A DNA stretch of 64,000 bases, taken from Epiperipatus broadwayi. Lineage: Eukaryota; Onychophora; Udeonychophora; Euonychophora; Peripatidae. Every line of letters begins with the position of its first letter. Positions within the stretch are counted from its first letter, which is position 1. The stretch lies in contig JAQFVV010000050.1 of NCBI GenBank assembly GCA_028023455.1, forward strand, positions 3,476,626-3,540,625, read 5' to 3'. Positions 27,040 through 37,208 of the stretch are shown here, piece by piece. The translations under genes and the position numbers were made by a program. The notes beneath the pieces are model-generated. The model had not been told where the DNA came from. It saw nothing but the letters and a program-made list of their open reading frames with translations, and made no database searches.

Positions 27040-28258
27040 TATCAAGACTAATTTTTTTTCTTTATTATTATTATTATTTTTTTCCTAAGAGCAAGATTAA
27101 TTAGAGGCTTCCATACATTGTGTATTGCCACACTGGGTTGACTTTTAGGATTATTTTCCATTGTCATATGAGCAGCTTCCTTGAATTTTCTTCTATGCAT
27201 TTTTTCCTCTTTATCCAATATTTTTGTATTTTCCCAATTAAACATATGGACCATTAGCACATACATAATCTGCTATGGTCAACCCATCTGTTTTTCCCTT
27301 TTAACCATTAGTTTGTGCTCTTTCCATCACTGTTCAACAGGGTGACAGGTCTCACCAATGTATTTCCTTCCACATTCACATGGTATTTCATAGATGTAGT
27401 TTTTGTTCTTCAGCATTTCCAGTTATGCTTAGCAGAAGTAAGCATTACTTGAAGTGTGGTATGGATTTGGAAAGCAGTACTAATGTTATATTGACTGCAG
27501 ATTTTCTTTAATTGGTCGGCCATTCTGGGTATGTATGGACACACTACGATACCAATAATTGTTTTCTTTTTTGGTATCTCTTTGTGTTGTCTATTAAAGG
27601 TTTTCTTGATGACTGCTGATGTATAACCATTCTTCATAAGCATTTGTTCTATGTGAAACTTTTCTTTTTCCAAATCACTGGTTTCTGAACAAACCTCCTT
27701 TGCTCTGTTCCATAGTGATAGTACAACTCCTTGTTTAATGCTTCTTGAATGATTGGATGTATACCAAGTACTTGCCATTATGTGTTGGTTTCCTATACAC
27801 TGTTGTTTTTACTTTACCCTGAGGGAGTGTTGTCACAAGAACATCCAAGAATGCCAATTTTTGTTCTTGTTCTGATTCCATTGTGAATTTAATTGTAGGA
27901 GATATGTTGTTAATGTGCATCCAGACTGTAATATTACCTCATCATGTGGCCATACCACAAATGTATCATCAACATATCGAAGCCACAACTTTAGGTGGAC
28001 ATGGAGTAGTTTTTATGGCTATGGTTTCAAGTTCTTCCATGTAAATGTTGCTGATCAAGGGTGACAGTGATGATCCTATGGCCATCCCTTGATTTTGTTG
28101 GAAGAATTCTGAGTTATATTGAAAGTATGTTGTTGTTACGCAGAATGTTAATAATTCCATTATACTATCAATAGGTAGAGCTATTCTAGTTTGTAGACTA
28201 TTATCATCATACAAACATATCCAAAAACTATACATAAGAAACTGAATTTTAATCAATT
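27040..28258 (-). pseudogene. Penelope-like element fragment: RT C-terminal half and GIY-YIG nuclease
   Basis: Minus-strand pieces in order: 'GMAIGSSLSPLISNIYMEELE' region (about 28085-28025), the PLE version of the motif before the catalytic loop; 'LRYVDDTFVVWPH' (about 27985-27940), RT motif C; 'LAFLDVLVTT' and 'VYRKPTHNGKYL' (27865-27780); an 'NGYTSAVIKKTF' thumb region (about 27635-27600); 'YIPRMADQLKKI' (27540-27500); and 'NYIYEIPCECGRKYIGET' (about 27398-27345), the GIY-YIG nuclease start. Frames shift after 'VVWPH' and between the 27410-27778 piece and the nuclease, and the nuclease itself has internal stops. The N-terminal half and any pseudo-LTRs are missing. Penelope-like elements are the only common family with this RT plus GIY-YIG layout, so the family call is firm; the copy is dead. 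Confidence 0.88.
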
Positions 28259-31200
28259 ATTATCTCTAAATATAGGAATGGAGGTCTCCTTTCTTAATGG
28301 AATGCTACAATTTGGCAAGTAGTCATTTTTCTATTGATGATTCTATCCCCATATGCAAGCTCACCTATTAAGCTCCTATGGAAAATAACATCTGTCTTGT
28401 GAAAATTCCTCTCATCTCCTAATACTAAAGTACATATATGGGTGTCACATAGATGGATCCCATTATCATATTTTAATCAGTTCTTCAGGAAGGTATTTCA
28501 TCCTATCCTGGAATTATAACTTATTTTACTATGCTGTATATTTTTAGCATCAATGGCCACAAGCTACCTCACTAATATTACAATCTCACTTTTCCCTCAA
28601 GTATTCTTCTATAATTTTAGCAATTATATTACAAAACAAATCATGTCTTATGACAAAAGTCACCTTTATACTTTTTATCACACAAAATTGAGAGCATAGC
28701 TATTTTGTTACTTTAATCATTCATTCTTTTGCATCTCTTCATATTTTCATAAGGGATTCAAATAGATTAGGTTTTTTTATTTCCATGAATCCCATTTCTT
28801 GATTTGTTATAACATCATTTTATTCATTAAATATATTTTATATTAAAATATTACTAAATTAATATTTAAATAATTTTACATTACAATATAACTATAAAAT
28901 ATTGTTTTACCCATACTCTCTTTTTTCTCAACACTCATGTATACTATATTAACTCTCGTAAGCATATTTATTATTAACATCATTTTTTAAAAATACATTA
29001 ATCATATAAAATATATTAATATTTCAGAATATTCAAATCAAATACATCTAACATTATTACCTTATCATTAAGATTAACATCTGATTTTACATTCACATTA
29101 ATATTAACAATAATAACCAAAGAAAGAAAAAAAGTATTATCATTTTTCCTTTTTTTTTCATTTCTCCTTCTAGTTCTACATCCTCATAGTCTTCAGCATG
29201 ATGCTTTACACTTCCACATGAGTTACTAATTTTATTTCTCCACTTGCCAGAAACTTCGAGTATCTGTGCAAAACATTAAAAATCACTAATAACAACAATT
29301 TAATAAAACTTTTTCAAAAAAATTGATGCATCTCTGTTTAAGCTTTCAGATCTGAGTATGTTCTAATATTAAATATGAATAACTATTATAGAGGTTCATT
29401 AAAACTGTAATTGAATAACTAATTCAATACACATTTGAGTATTAATCTCTCCATGATTATACTTTACTATGCATAGTATTAATTCATAGGTCATTCCTAC
29501 TTTCATTTTTTCTTCTCATTGTATTTTACATAGTAATTATTTTTTTCTGAAATAAACATAAATAAGTTCACTTAACTCTATTATCCAGCAATATACTATT
29601 TTATCAAAATTTGTCCTAATCAAAATTAATAGCTGTTTTTGCTAATTTTTTTATCCTTTTAGTACTTTATACTATAGGTAAATCTTATTTGCTAAACAAA
29701 ATGTTCTTTCTTGGAATAATCTTTTGTTTAATATAATCTATAATAAACATTTATTCTCATATTCATTATTTAATATTCTTTAACTATTAAATATATAATG
29801 TCTGTCTCTTCTGCTTTATAGTTTTATAAAGTTTATTTGGATAATACAAGTTACTTTAATTTAAAAAAATAACTATGTTTGTTTGACATCTCATTTTTAT
29901 TAATAAACTATTTTAAATTTCAGTAAAATAATTTAATTATTTTATATAAGTTATCACTTTGTATTTATTTTTGCTCCTCTTCATAATGAAGTTATTATTT
30001 AAATTAGGCAACAAATTAAATAAAACACATTTTCTTATGTGACAGTATTTACACCTTTTAATTAACTGAAGTTGAGAATCCTTATTCTTCATGGTTTTTC
30101 CAATCACTAATAATAATAATTTATCCTTGCACTTATTCATCAACAGCATTTTTAATTGTGAATTGAAGTTTAAGACTGTAATTATATCACAAACAAAGAA
30201 ACTTAGTTTAACTCACTCCATCATTTTTACACTACTATTAGATATATATTCAGCATGATTAATTCACTTATTTTGACTGTTTACAAAATAAAATATATTA
30301 AATTTTATAATTTTTACAAACTTTTATGTGAAACAATGGTTCACTTTATTTTTATGAGTTATATTACTTCCTTGTCCTTTCTTTCCCTAGTTCATCTGCT
30401 CTTTTCCTTTTATATATCCAATCAGCATGACATAAAAATAATAATAATTACAGTTCATAGGTCAATTACTTGAAAATTAACTAACATTTTTAAAATAATT
30501 AATTTATTGTGTACATTTAATAATAATAAAATCAATAAATATTTTTAAAATTGCAAAAATGTAAACAATTTTAAATTAAAATTTAAAACACATTATCTTT
30601 TTAATTAATTTAAACTAAGATTTTTTAATAGTAGTATTTATTCCTAAAATACTACTATTAACATTTATAAAAAATATATCATTATTTTATGGTAAATAAA
30701 TTATTTTACTTTTATTTATTTATCAGAATTCAGTGCAGAAAATAACACACTCATCTTTTAAAGGATCACTGTAATATAAAATACTAAGATTGAATTTCTT
30801 CATATTGTATACAGGTAACTGTGTTTGCATTTATTAAAATCACATATTAAAATTACATCATTGTTAAAAAAATAATTACAAATAAAAGATGTGTATTCCT
30901 TATACCCACTGAATTCTCTCTTTAAGTCTCATATATTAAATTATTTGTGCAAGTTATATTTATTTAAAATTTTGGACTATAATATACAGTTTAATATACC
31001 CAATCAGCATAATTAATCAATTAAAATTTTACAATATATATATATATGCATTAAGATTACTCTTTAAACACAACTTAAAACTGTACTTGCCAATAATAAA
31101 TTGGCAGTGTGTATTATATATATATAGTGTGTGTGCTCACATATTCACAATCACTCAAAAATAAAAATAGTAAAAAGCTATCCACATCATAATTTTACTT

Positions 31201-31620
31201 GTTTAAAAATAAAATGAAAAGCAAAATGCCAAACCTTCATCACAACTAAATTTGCTCTTGATATTCTTTTTCTTCAATAACTTTTTTTCTGATGCAAATG
31301 TAACAGCAATCTTCTCATCAGAAGATTTTTGCTTTTCTATTTGTTTTGATGTTTTTGTCTGTACTAATTTCAGAGTTTATATAGGCATTTCTAATTATCA
31401 TTACCCATTTCAATTCAAAGTTCAATTCTTCAAACATGAAGTCCTTTGGCATAATGTAATAATAATCCACATATATTTCTAGTTTTATGTAAAGTAATTA
31501 AGTTTAATTATTCATTTTTTGTGTAATATTATAAAACTTTTAGCTTTCTCACTATAAAAAAGTTTATTATAAGAAATAAGATGAGACCAAGATTCACAAG
31601 GTTAAAGAAAAAAAGAATAA
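28259..31620. other. Long AT-rich stretch without recognisable genes
   Basis: 28260-28740 may hold decayed upstream PLE sequence, but I found no motif. From 28740 to 31620 the sequence is extremely AT-rich; the open frames at 29937-30149, 30255-30473 and 31252-31482 encode low-complexity peptides without motifs. Confidence 0.45.
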
Positions 31621-31637
31621 GATGTCTGTGGTTGTAA

Positions 31638-31740
31638 AGTGTTGTTAGCTGAGAGGTCAGCACAACCGCCTTGCAAGCAAGCAGATATTTGCAGATGGTT
31701 GTTGTGGGTTTGCCTCCCGGCTGATGCTATGACATATGGA
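31638..31740 (+). repeat. tRNA-derived SINE, family C variant
   Basis: Box A region TTAGCTGAGAGGTCAGCACA and box B GTGGGTTTGCCTCCC, followed by GGCTGATGCTATGACATA, the shared family ending. The anticodon-loop region is expanded and altered relative to the other copies (an inserted AGCAGATATTTGCAGAT stretch), so it is a divergent member. Confidence 0.6.
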
Positions 31741-32224
31741 AGATGTCTGTGATTTCAATGTAACCTGAAGAAACATTATTAATAAATGTGATTCTGCATA
31801 TTGTAAAATTAACTAATTTACAGATTGTGGTGTTTTTAGTTTTTATTTATATTTTTTTGTTTATTTAAATTTTTTGTAAAACATATTATTGGCATATAAT
31901 AATATAGCACATAATGCAGTTTTATTGTATATATCTGCTTACTTTTATCTTTAACACTGAAAGTGCTGTGGGTATTCTATTTATTCTTCTGTAACTGTAC
32001 ACTAATTTTAGTTGTGGATTTAAAATTCAGCATTAGGGGGTTTATTAATATTTATTTATTTTTCTTAAACAAAATACTATAAAATGTAATAAATGCACAT
32101 ACTGCAAAAAATTCTTTCCATTTTAAAAATGCTATTATATATTTTGTTTTGCAATGATTATTTACTAAATTTATTTCATATCTCTTTATTTGCTTTTTTA
32201 ATAATAAGAGTACTGCATATATAT
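31741..32224. other. AT-rich stretch, nothing recognised
   Basis: No promoter boxes or repeat matches. An open frame beginning at 32093 runs into the palindrome at 32225 and is not credible as a gene. Confidence 0.4.
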
Positions 32225-32320
32225 ATAACGAAACTTAAATATATTCCAAACAACGGTAAACAATTTATATTATATTATAAATTGTTTACCGTTGTTTGGA
32301 ATATATTTAAGTTTCGTTAT
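32225..32320. repeat. Perfect inverted repeat, 45-bp arms, 6-nt loop
   Basis: The left arm 32225-32269 (ATAACGAAACTTAAATATAT, continuing through CCAAACAACGGTAAAC) is exactly complementary to the right arm 32276-32320. The loop is TTATAT. I see no mismatch in 45 pairs. The transcribed hairpin would be very stable. Alternatives are a young short foldback element or a hairpin RNA locus. Confidence 0.9.
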
Positions 32321-32355
32321 TGTATTATTAATATTAGCAGACATTTATTCTGTTT

Positions 32356-32530
32356 TATATATATATATATCATTAAAAACAGTCAACACTTAGACAATCC
32401 CAATATCAATTACAACCAACAATTTCAAACTGTTGTCAAGACAATTATCTTTAACATTACATGGTTATCTTTTGACAGCCAGTCACAGCTGCTTGATGGC
32501 ATTATTTATGTGTAAAAACACATAAAAATG
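32356..32530. mobile_element. MITE-like repeat, family M2
   Basis: Contains AGTCAACACTTAGACAATCC and TTTCAAACTGTTGTCAAGAC, matching the 20.4-kb copy and the foldback at 59.3 kb. No clear terminal inverted repeats here. Confidence 0.45.
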
Positions 32531-32541
32531 TCATTTATGCA

Positions 32542-32639
32542 GCCGTAATTACGAGTAAATACAACACTTTTGTTGTATTACCCATTTTAGGCTGTAATTA
32601 CAGGTAATAAAACAATTTTGTTGTATTACCCATTTATGC
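32542..32639. repeat. Two tandem copies of a 49-bp unit
   Basis: Copies at 32542-32590 and 32591-32639 share GC(C/T)GTAATTAC and TTTTGTTGTATTACCCATTT. The first also contains a small hairpin, ACAACA facing TGTTGT. Confidence 0.75.
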
Positions 32640-33039
32640 CACTATATGGCATTGCACACTACTGTGTTTCATGATAGTTTATGTAAATTTGCACAATTGA
32701 GTATTGGCTATCGTATATTACGGTGTTTGGATTTCAAGTGGCCACCAGTTTTGATATCTCCATAGCAGAGTAATTTCATTTCTACTTAAATCATGCAGTC
32801 TGAGTCACTAAAAATTGTCACACCATACCCACCCTTGCCTACACAACTTGGAATTTGAAAAACATTGGGAATGGGTAGGGACCAACATGCTTCAGCCAAG
32901 CTCATGTCAAAACTCATGCTTTCATGATAAATTATACAAGACAAATAAAATGGTGCAGACATTGTGCCACTTACTGACATTAGTTAGGCTCATGCAACCA
33001 AAGGTATTCCCCATTGTTAAAAATAAAATATTAAAGAGG

Positions 33040-33860
33040 TAGTAGGAAAAAATTAAAGGATAAAAAAAATGTCTGTAATAGTAAGAGCAAAATAGAAATC
33101 ATGTAATACAAATCACTGTATAGCCAAAAAAGAAGTGGGTATGTTTTCAATCTTAAAAAAAAATGAAAGATGTAAAAGTCTGAAGTTTTGATGTTATTGT
33201 AATGTTTTTGTGATGGTTTGTTGAAAGGATCCAAAAATGTAATTAATACAGAAATTATTTTAAAAATGGCAAAATAGACACTGCATAATAGAAATAAAGG
33301 CAAAAATTAAAGAATCACTATATAGTCACCATCTTTAAAAAAAAAGACAAGGAAAGTTGAAAAAGTCAAAAGATTTGATCTTATTTTAATGTTTTTGTGA
33401 GGAGTGTGTTGAGAAATACTTTGTCTTCACTGAGACAAAAGAAAGAGATGAAAGTTATTTTTGGTTTGTTTTTCTTTTTTAAAAAAGGTCATAAAAATTG
33501 CTGTTAAAAATTAAAAGTTTGAGAATATCAGTGGTATACAAATAAAGCCCCCAAAATATTGCCTTATAGGCCAAAAAAATGTGGCTGTATTTTTAAACCA
33601 AAAAAAAAAAAAAAGTAAACCGAAAGTTGAAAAAATCAAAAGTTTTTATGTTATTTTAATTTTTTTTTTTTTGGTGGGGGGCAGTCTGTTGAGAAATAGT
33701 TTGTCTTCACTGAGACAAAAGATAGAGAGGAAAGTTATTTTTTGTTTGTTTTTATTTTTTTAAAAAAGATAATAAAAATTGATTTAAAAAATAAAAGTTA
33801 CAGCCAAAAAAATAATTGTCGTATAGTCAAAACAAAACCCCTAAAAATTAAATCTTAAAG
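33040..33860. repeat. Degenerate tandem repeat, ~270-bp period
   Basis: The clearest pair shares GAAAGTTGAAAAA at 33352 and 33621, then GTTGAGAAATA, CTTTGTCTTCACTGAGACAA and TTTTTTTAAAAAA at equal spacing, about 269 bp apart. A more diverged unit precedes them around 33160. The sequence is low-complexity and no gene is supported. Confidence 0.6.
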
Positions 33861-34500
33861 ATGGAATACAAAAAAAAAAAACCTCTAGTAATAAAATATT
33901 AAAGACTGAGTAAAAAAAATAAAGGGATCAAAAAAAGTTGCGTTATTTAAAAAATCACAGCCAGATAATGTTACATTTTATTGCTTTAACACATAAACAA
34001 CGCTGTCAAGCGGCCATGACCAGCTATCGAAAGATAACCCATTATATTGTACCGAGACAAAGTCAGTACATGTATATACCCACACACACAAGCAGTGTAA
34101 ATACTCTATATTTTATTTACTTTCAATTTATGATAAAAATAAATGTAGTTTTCTTTCAATGCTTTATAAAATACACTATAAAATAAAATGTTAATATTTC
34201 TGATTAAATAATTTAAGGCTTTCATATAATCTATTATAATAATATTCTCTAAAAATAAAATATAAAAATATCACTAATATGCCATTTTAAATCTCAATAA
34301 ATGATTTCTACTTGTATATGCCGCGGGGTAATTAAAAAAGGGTTTATTTTAAATTATAACTATAGCGAAAGTTAAAAGCTTATAGAGGTGATTTTGAGAT
34401 TAAATGCTCGACTTTTAAACTAATGTAAGTTAAATTGTTATCTTAAAACACGCACGCATGTATGTATAAAAGGTGAATAAGTATGAATTTTTTCTAACTG
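33861..34500. other. AT-rich stretch, nothing recognised
   Basis: An 82-codon plus-strand open frame at 33938-34186 shows no recognisable domain. Otherwise low-complexity AT-rich sequence. Confidence 0.35.
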
Positions 34501-34539
34501 AGATTGCAATGTGAGATTGCATAAACCTAAGATTGCCTC

Positions 34540-35090
34540 AAGCATATGGATTGAATGAACATTACGTAGGACACGGACCCCAACGACAACTCAGAGAATA
34601 TTGAACTCTGGGTGGAGATTGGATCCTCAGATAATAACCAACCCATATAAATATGAGTCTTAGTCTTTGTCTTGACACACACATCTTGGTTACAGTTTTT
34701 TACATTCTTTGTTTCGTTTTGCTTATGCTTATAGTTTTTTTAAAATTCCTCCGGAAGCTACAACTAGAACTTTCTTTTTTTGCTATCTGGTTTATCCAAT
34801 ATGACCACTGTGAAATTAACCTTTAGAGCGTCGATCGTCATGATGGGCTAAGAAACCCCTCAGTGATTGATCGACGCTCCGCCGCCAGAACATCTCCACA
34901 GCTATGAATGATCAACAACAGTGCCGTCCAAACATCGTACTCTAATCAGTCCAAGGAAGTTGTCCAAACATACTACGCTGAACTTATATATAAAATGAAT
35001 AACCATTTATTATGGAAACAGTATCCAACAGGTTCGAACCCTCATCAAATTAGAAGCAGCAGAAGACTACGCAAATCCTAGGTAAACACT
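34540..35090 (+). promoter_or_regulatory. Candidate TATA promoter and first exon, or LTR-like segment
   Basis: A less AT-rich, unique-looking island. TATAAATA at 34646-34653 is followed about 30 bp downstream by a pyrimidine-rich start-like TCTTAGTCTTTG/CTTGACAC. A stable hairpin lies at 34826-34879. At 35078-35087 CTAGGTAAAC is a good splice donor. The last ~100 bp before the donor are open in one frame, but I do not recognise the peptide. This could be a host gene's 5' exon or a solo LTR plus leader. No TG..CA ends or primer-binding site were found, so it is left undecided. Confidence 0.3.
34826..34879. other. Stable hairpin with GAGCGTCGATC arms
   Basis: GAGCGTCGATC (34826-34836) is exactly complementary to GATCGACGCTC (34869-34879). 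Inside, TCA pairs with TGA and GGG with CCC across small bulges, leaving a short CTAAGAAA apical loop. It is unusually GC-rich for this window and lies within the candidate promoter/exon island. Confidence 0.65.
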
Positions 35091-35760
35091 TTATTTCTTT
35101 TATGCTCCCATTCATTCTTTACGTAAAAAGGCAATCTCATAATTAATTAAATTCAACTTTCGTAAATAAAAAAATATCAGATGATACATAGTTCCTCATA
35201 TTTAAATCTTAGGACTTTTCCTGTTATGAACTTTGATCATAATTATTATTCTCTTTCGCAAATAAATTATAACACACACCTAATTTCAAATGTAAAAGAA
35301 GGAAATATATTATATCATCCATGTTTATTATGCATAATATGTTCTTTTCTGTGCGAGTGCGAGAATGCGTGTATGTGCGTGCAAATAAAGCAATTAATTA
35401 ATGTTTCATTTTTTTTATATTCAATAAATTCTTTTTTTATTTAAACAAGTCGAGCATTCCTCAAATCATTCTCTATAATTAAAATATGTTTTTTAAGTAT
35501 TATAATCAGCATTTATTCATGCGATTAATTATTTTACTTTTAAATTTGTCTTTCTTATTTTTTTTATTTATTTCTTTAAATTTCATCGTGCCGTAAGTCA
35601 CGATGTTTATTTACTATGTAGTTAAGATAGGTTTAAGAGTTGGGAGGGCCTATTATTAATAAGTATAAGTAAATGTCAATAAAGCTAGTATGAATAATTC
35701 TATTGGACTGTATGATAACGGGGGGATGATATTATAAGCTTCTAATTTTTTATATAAGGA
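35091..35760. other. AT-rich stretch, nothing recognised
   Basis: Includes an 87-codon frame (35181-35444) without motifs and a short hairpin (CATCGTG...CACGATG, about 35584-35605). Confidence 0.35.
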
Positions 35761-35779
35761 TGCATAAATCAAACATTCG

Positions 35780-36000
35780 TATTAGTTGCAAATAACCAAT
35801 GACCCGGTCCAATATTTGGACCGATCTGTAAATCAACCAAGCTTCTTCTCCATTGGTTATTATGGTGTCTTTTGCCAGAATGATATTCTTGAAACAATTT
35901 CATCGCGACCCTGAGTGACCCTTATTGGTCCATGCTGGGAGTTTGAGCTTATGGGCGGGGATTAGACTTCGAAATCGTTTTGATATGACGTAAGGTGATG
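35780..36000. promoter_or_regulatory. Candidate promoter: CCAAT boxes, GC box, CRE-like site
   Basis: Within about 200 bp there are forward CCAAT at 35796-35800 and 35809-35813, inverted ATTGG at 35852-35856 and 35934-35938, GGGCGGGG (Sp1-type GC box) at 35953-35960 and TGACGTAAG (CRE/ATF-like) at 35986-35994. A small palindrome GGTCC..GGACC surrounds the second CCAAT. The cluster is striking in such AT-rich DNA and suggests a housekeeping-type promoter. No adjacent coding exon was recognised, so direction and target are unknown. Confidence 0.4.
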
Positions 36001-36178
36001 CGAGAAATTAAATTGTAAATTAAATCATTGTATCTGGCGCCCCCTTGTGTTGATAATGAACAACTATCGATATAGGAAAATAAATAAAGCTTTATGCCAT
36101 ATCATGTTTGTTTCGGAGCTCTCAATCCCTATATGAACAGTTGAATAAGGCGACCGGTCACAATATATATATATGTAT

Positions 36179-36490
36179 ATAGTATTATTTCCAGGAATTT
36201 TCATGTAATAAAAATATAATAACTAAATAGCTAATGTGAGGATAGAATAACAAATCTTTCTTTTTATGTTTCTAGCTAGTCATCATCTTATTATTTAGTC
36301 TGACCTCTTTGTCCCCACTCCAAATTCAGCCTTCAATTCACTATGAACTTCTGAAAACCTATGCTTCTGTGTAATAAAAATATAATAGTTACTTCAGTAC
36401 AATAAAAAGTAGTTGTTATTGTACTAAAATGTCAGCTATTTAGCCATTATATTTTTATTACACAGAAGCTGCTAGAAATAATACTATAAA
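36179..36490. mobile_element. Nested foldback MITE
   Basis: The left end ATAGTATTATTTCCAG, with TAATAAAAATATAAT(A)AC and TAAATAGCT, is mirrored at the right end by AGCTATTTAGCC, ATTATATTTTTATTA and CTAGAAATAATACTAT. A second inverted pair is nested inside: GCTTCTGTGTAATAAAAATA at about 36363 faces its complement at about 36448-36470. No ORF is present. Confidence 0.65.
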
Positions 36491-37115
36491 TTCCTCATTT
36501 ATCCATGATACAAAATAATATATGGTTTAACTAAAAACATTAAATGTAATATATATAATACAGTGGGATTTGTACTCCAAAACTGGTTTATTAAATAAAT
36601 GAAATACTGTCAATCCAAAACACAAAATAAACCTTTTTAGAAAAATTGAGGTAAATTGAGAAGGTATCCATAAACATCACATGATCACCATCCATAATTT
36701 TCTTTAAAAAGTTTTAAGTTGTACTTGAGATTAAGACTATCTTATTTATTTAATAAATTAGTTTTAGAGTATTAATCTCAATGGATTAGGTAATATTAAA
36801 TACTGGGAATGTTTATATTTACATATTTCATTATTTGAATTAGTATTGACAAGATGTAAATTGGAAATTTTAACAAATTTTTATTAGAATAATGTAAAGC
36901 AATTTAAAATATAACTTTAAAAAGTAGTATAATTGATTTAAAAGTATTTGTGCTTAGATAAGCCTCTACAAACAAATTAAGGTAAAGAGATAAGATTCCA
37001 TTCCTTTTTCTAAAAGTTTTAACTTGTGCTTAAAATTGAGAGTATTTCATTTACTTAATTCACCAGTTTTACAGTATAAATCTCAATATATTATGTAATA
37101 TTTATAACATGGAAA

Positions 37116-37118
<3 letters not shown>
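36491..37118. other. AT-rich stretch with a repeated motif
   Basis: Two diverged direct-repeat blocks (about 36640-36830 and 36960-37100) both contain GGTAA(A)(T)TGAGA or similar, AAAGTTTTAA(G/C)TTGT and GTATAAATCTCAAT-like segments. This suggests an old tandem duplication. No gene seen. Confidence 0.4.

Positions 37119-37206
<88 letters not shown>
37119..37206. repeat. (TA)n microsatellite at the RTE 3' end
   Basis: About 44 TA units directly following the end of the second RTE copy on the minus strand, where the first copy has a TGATGA tail. It probably grew at the junction between the element tail and its target. Confidence 0.95.
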
Positions 37207-37208
<2 letters not shown>

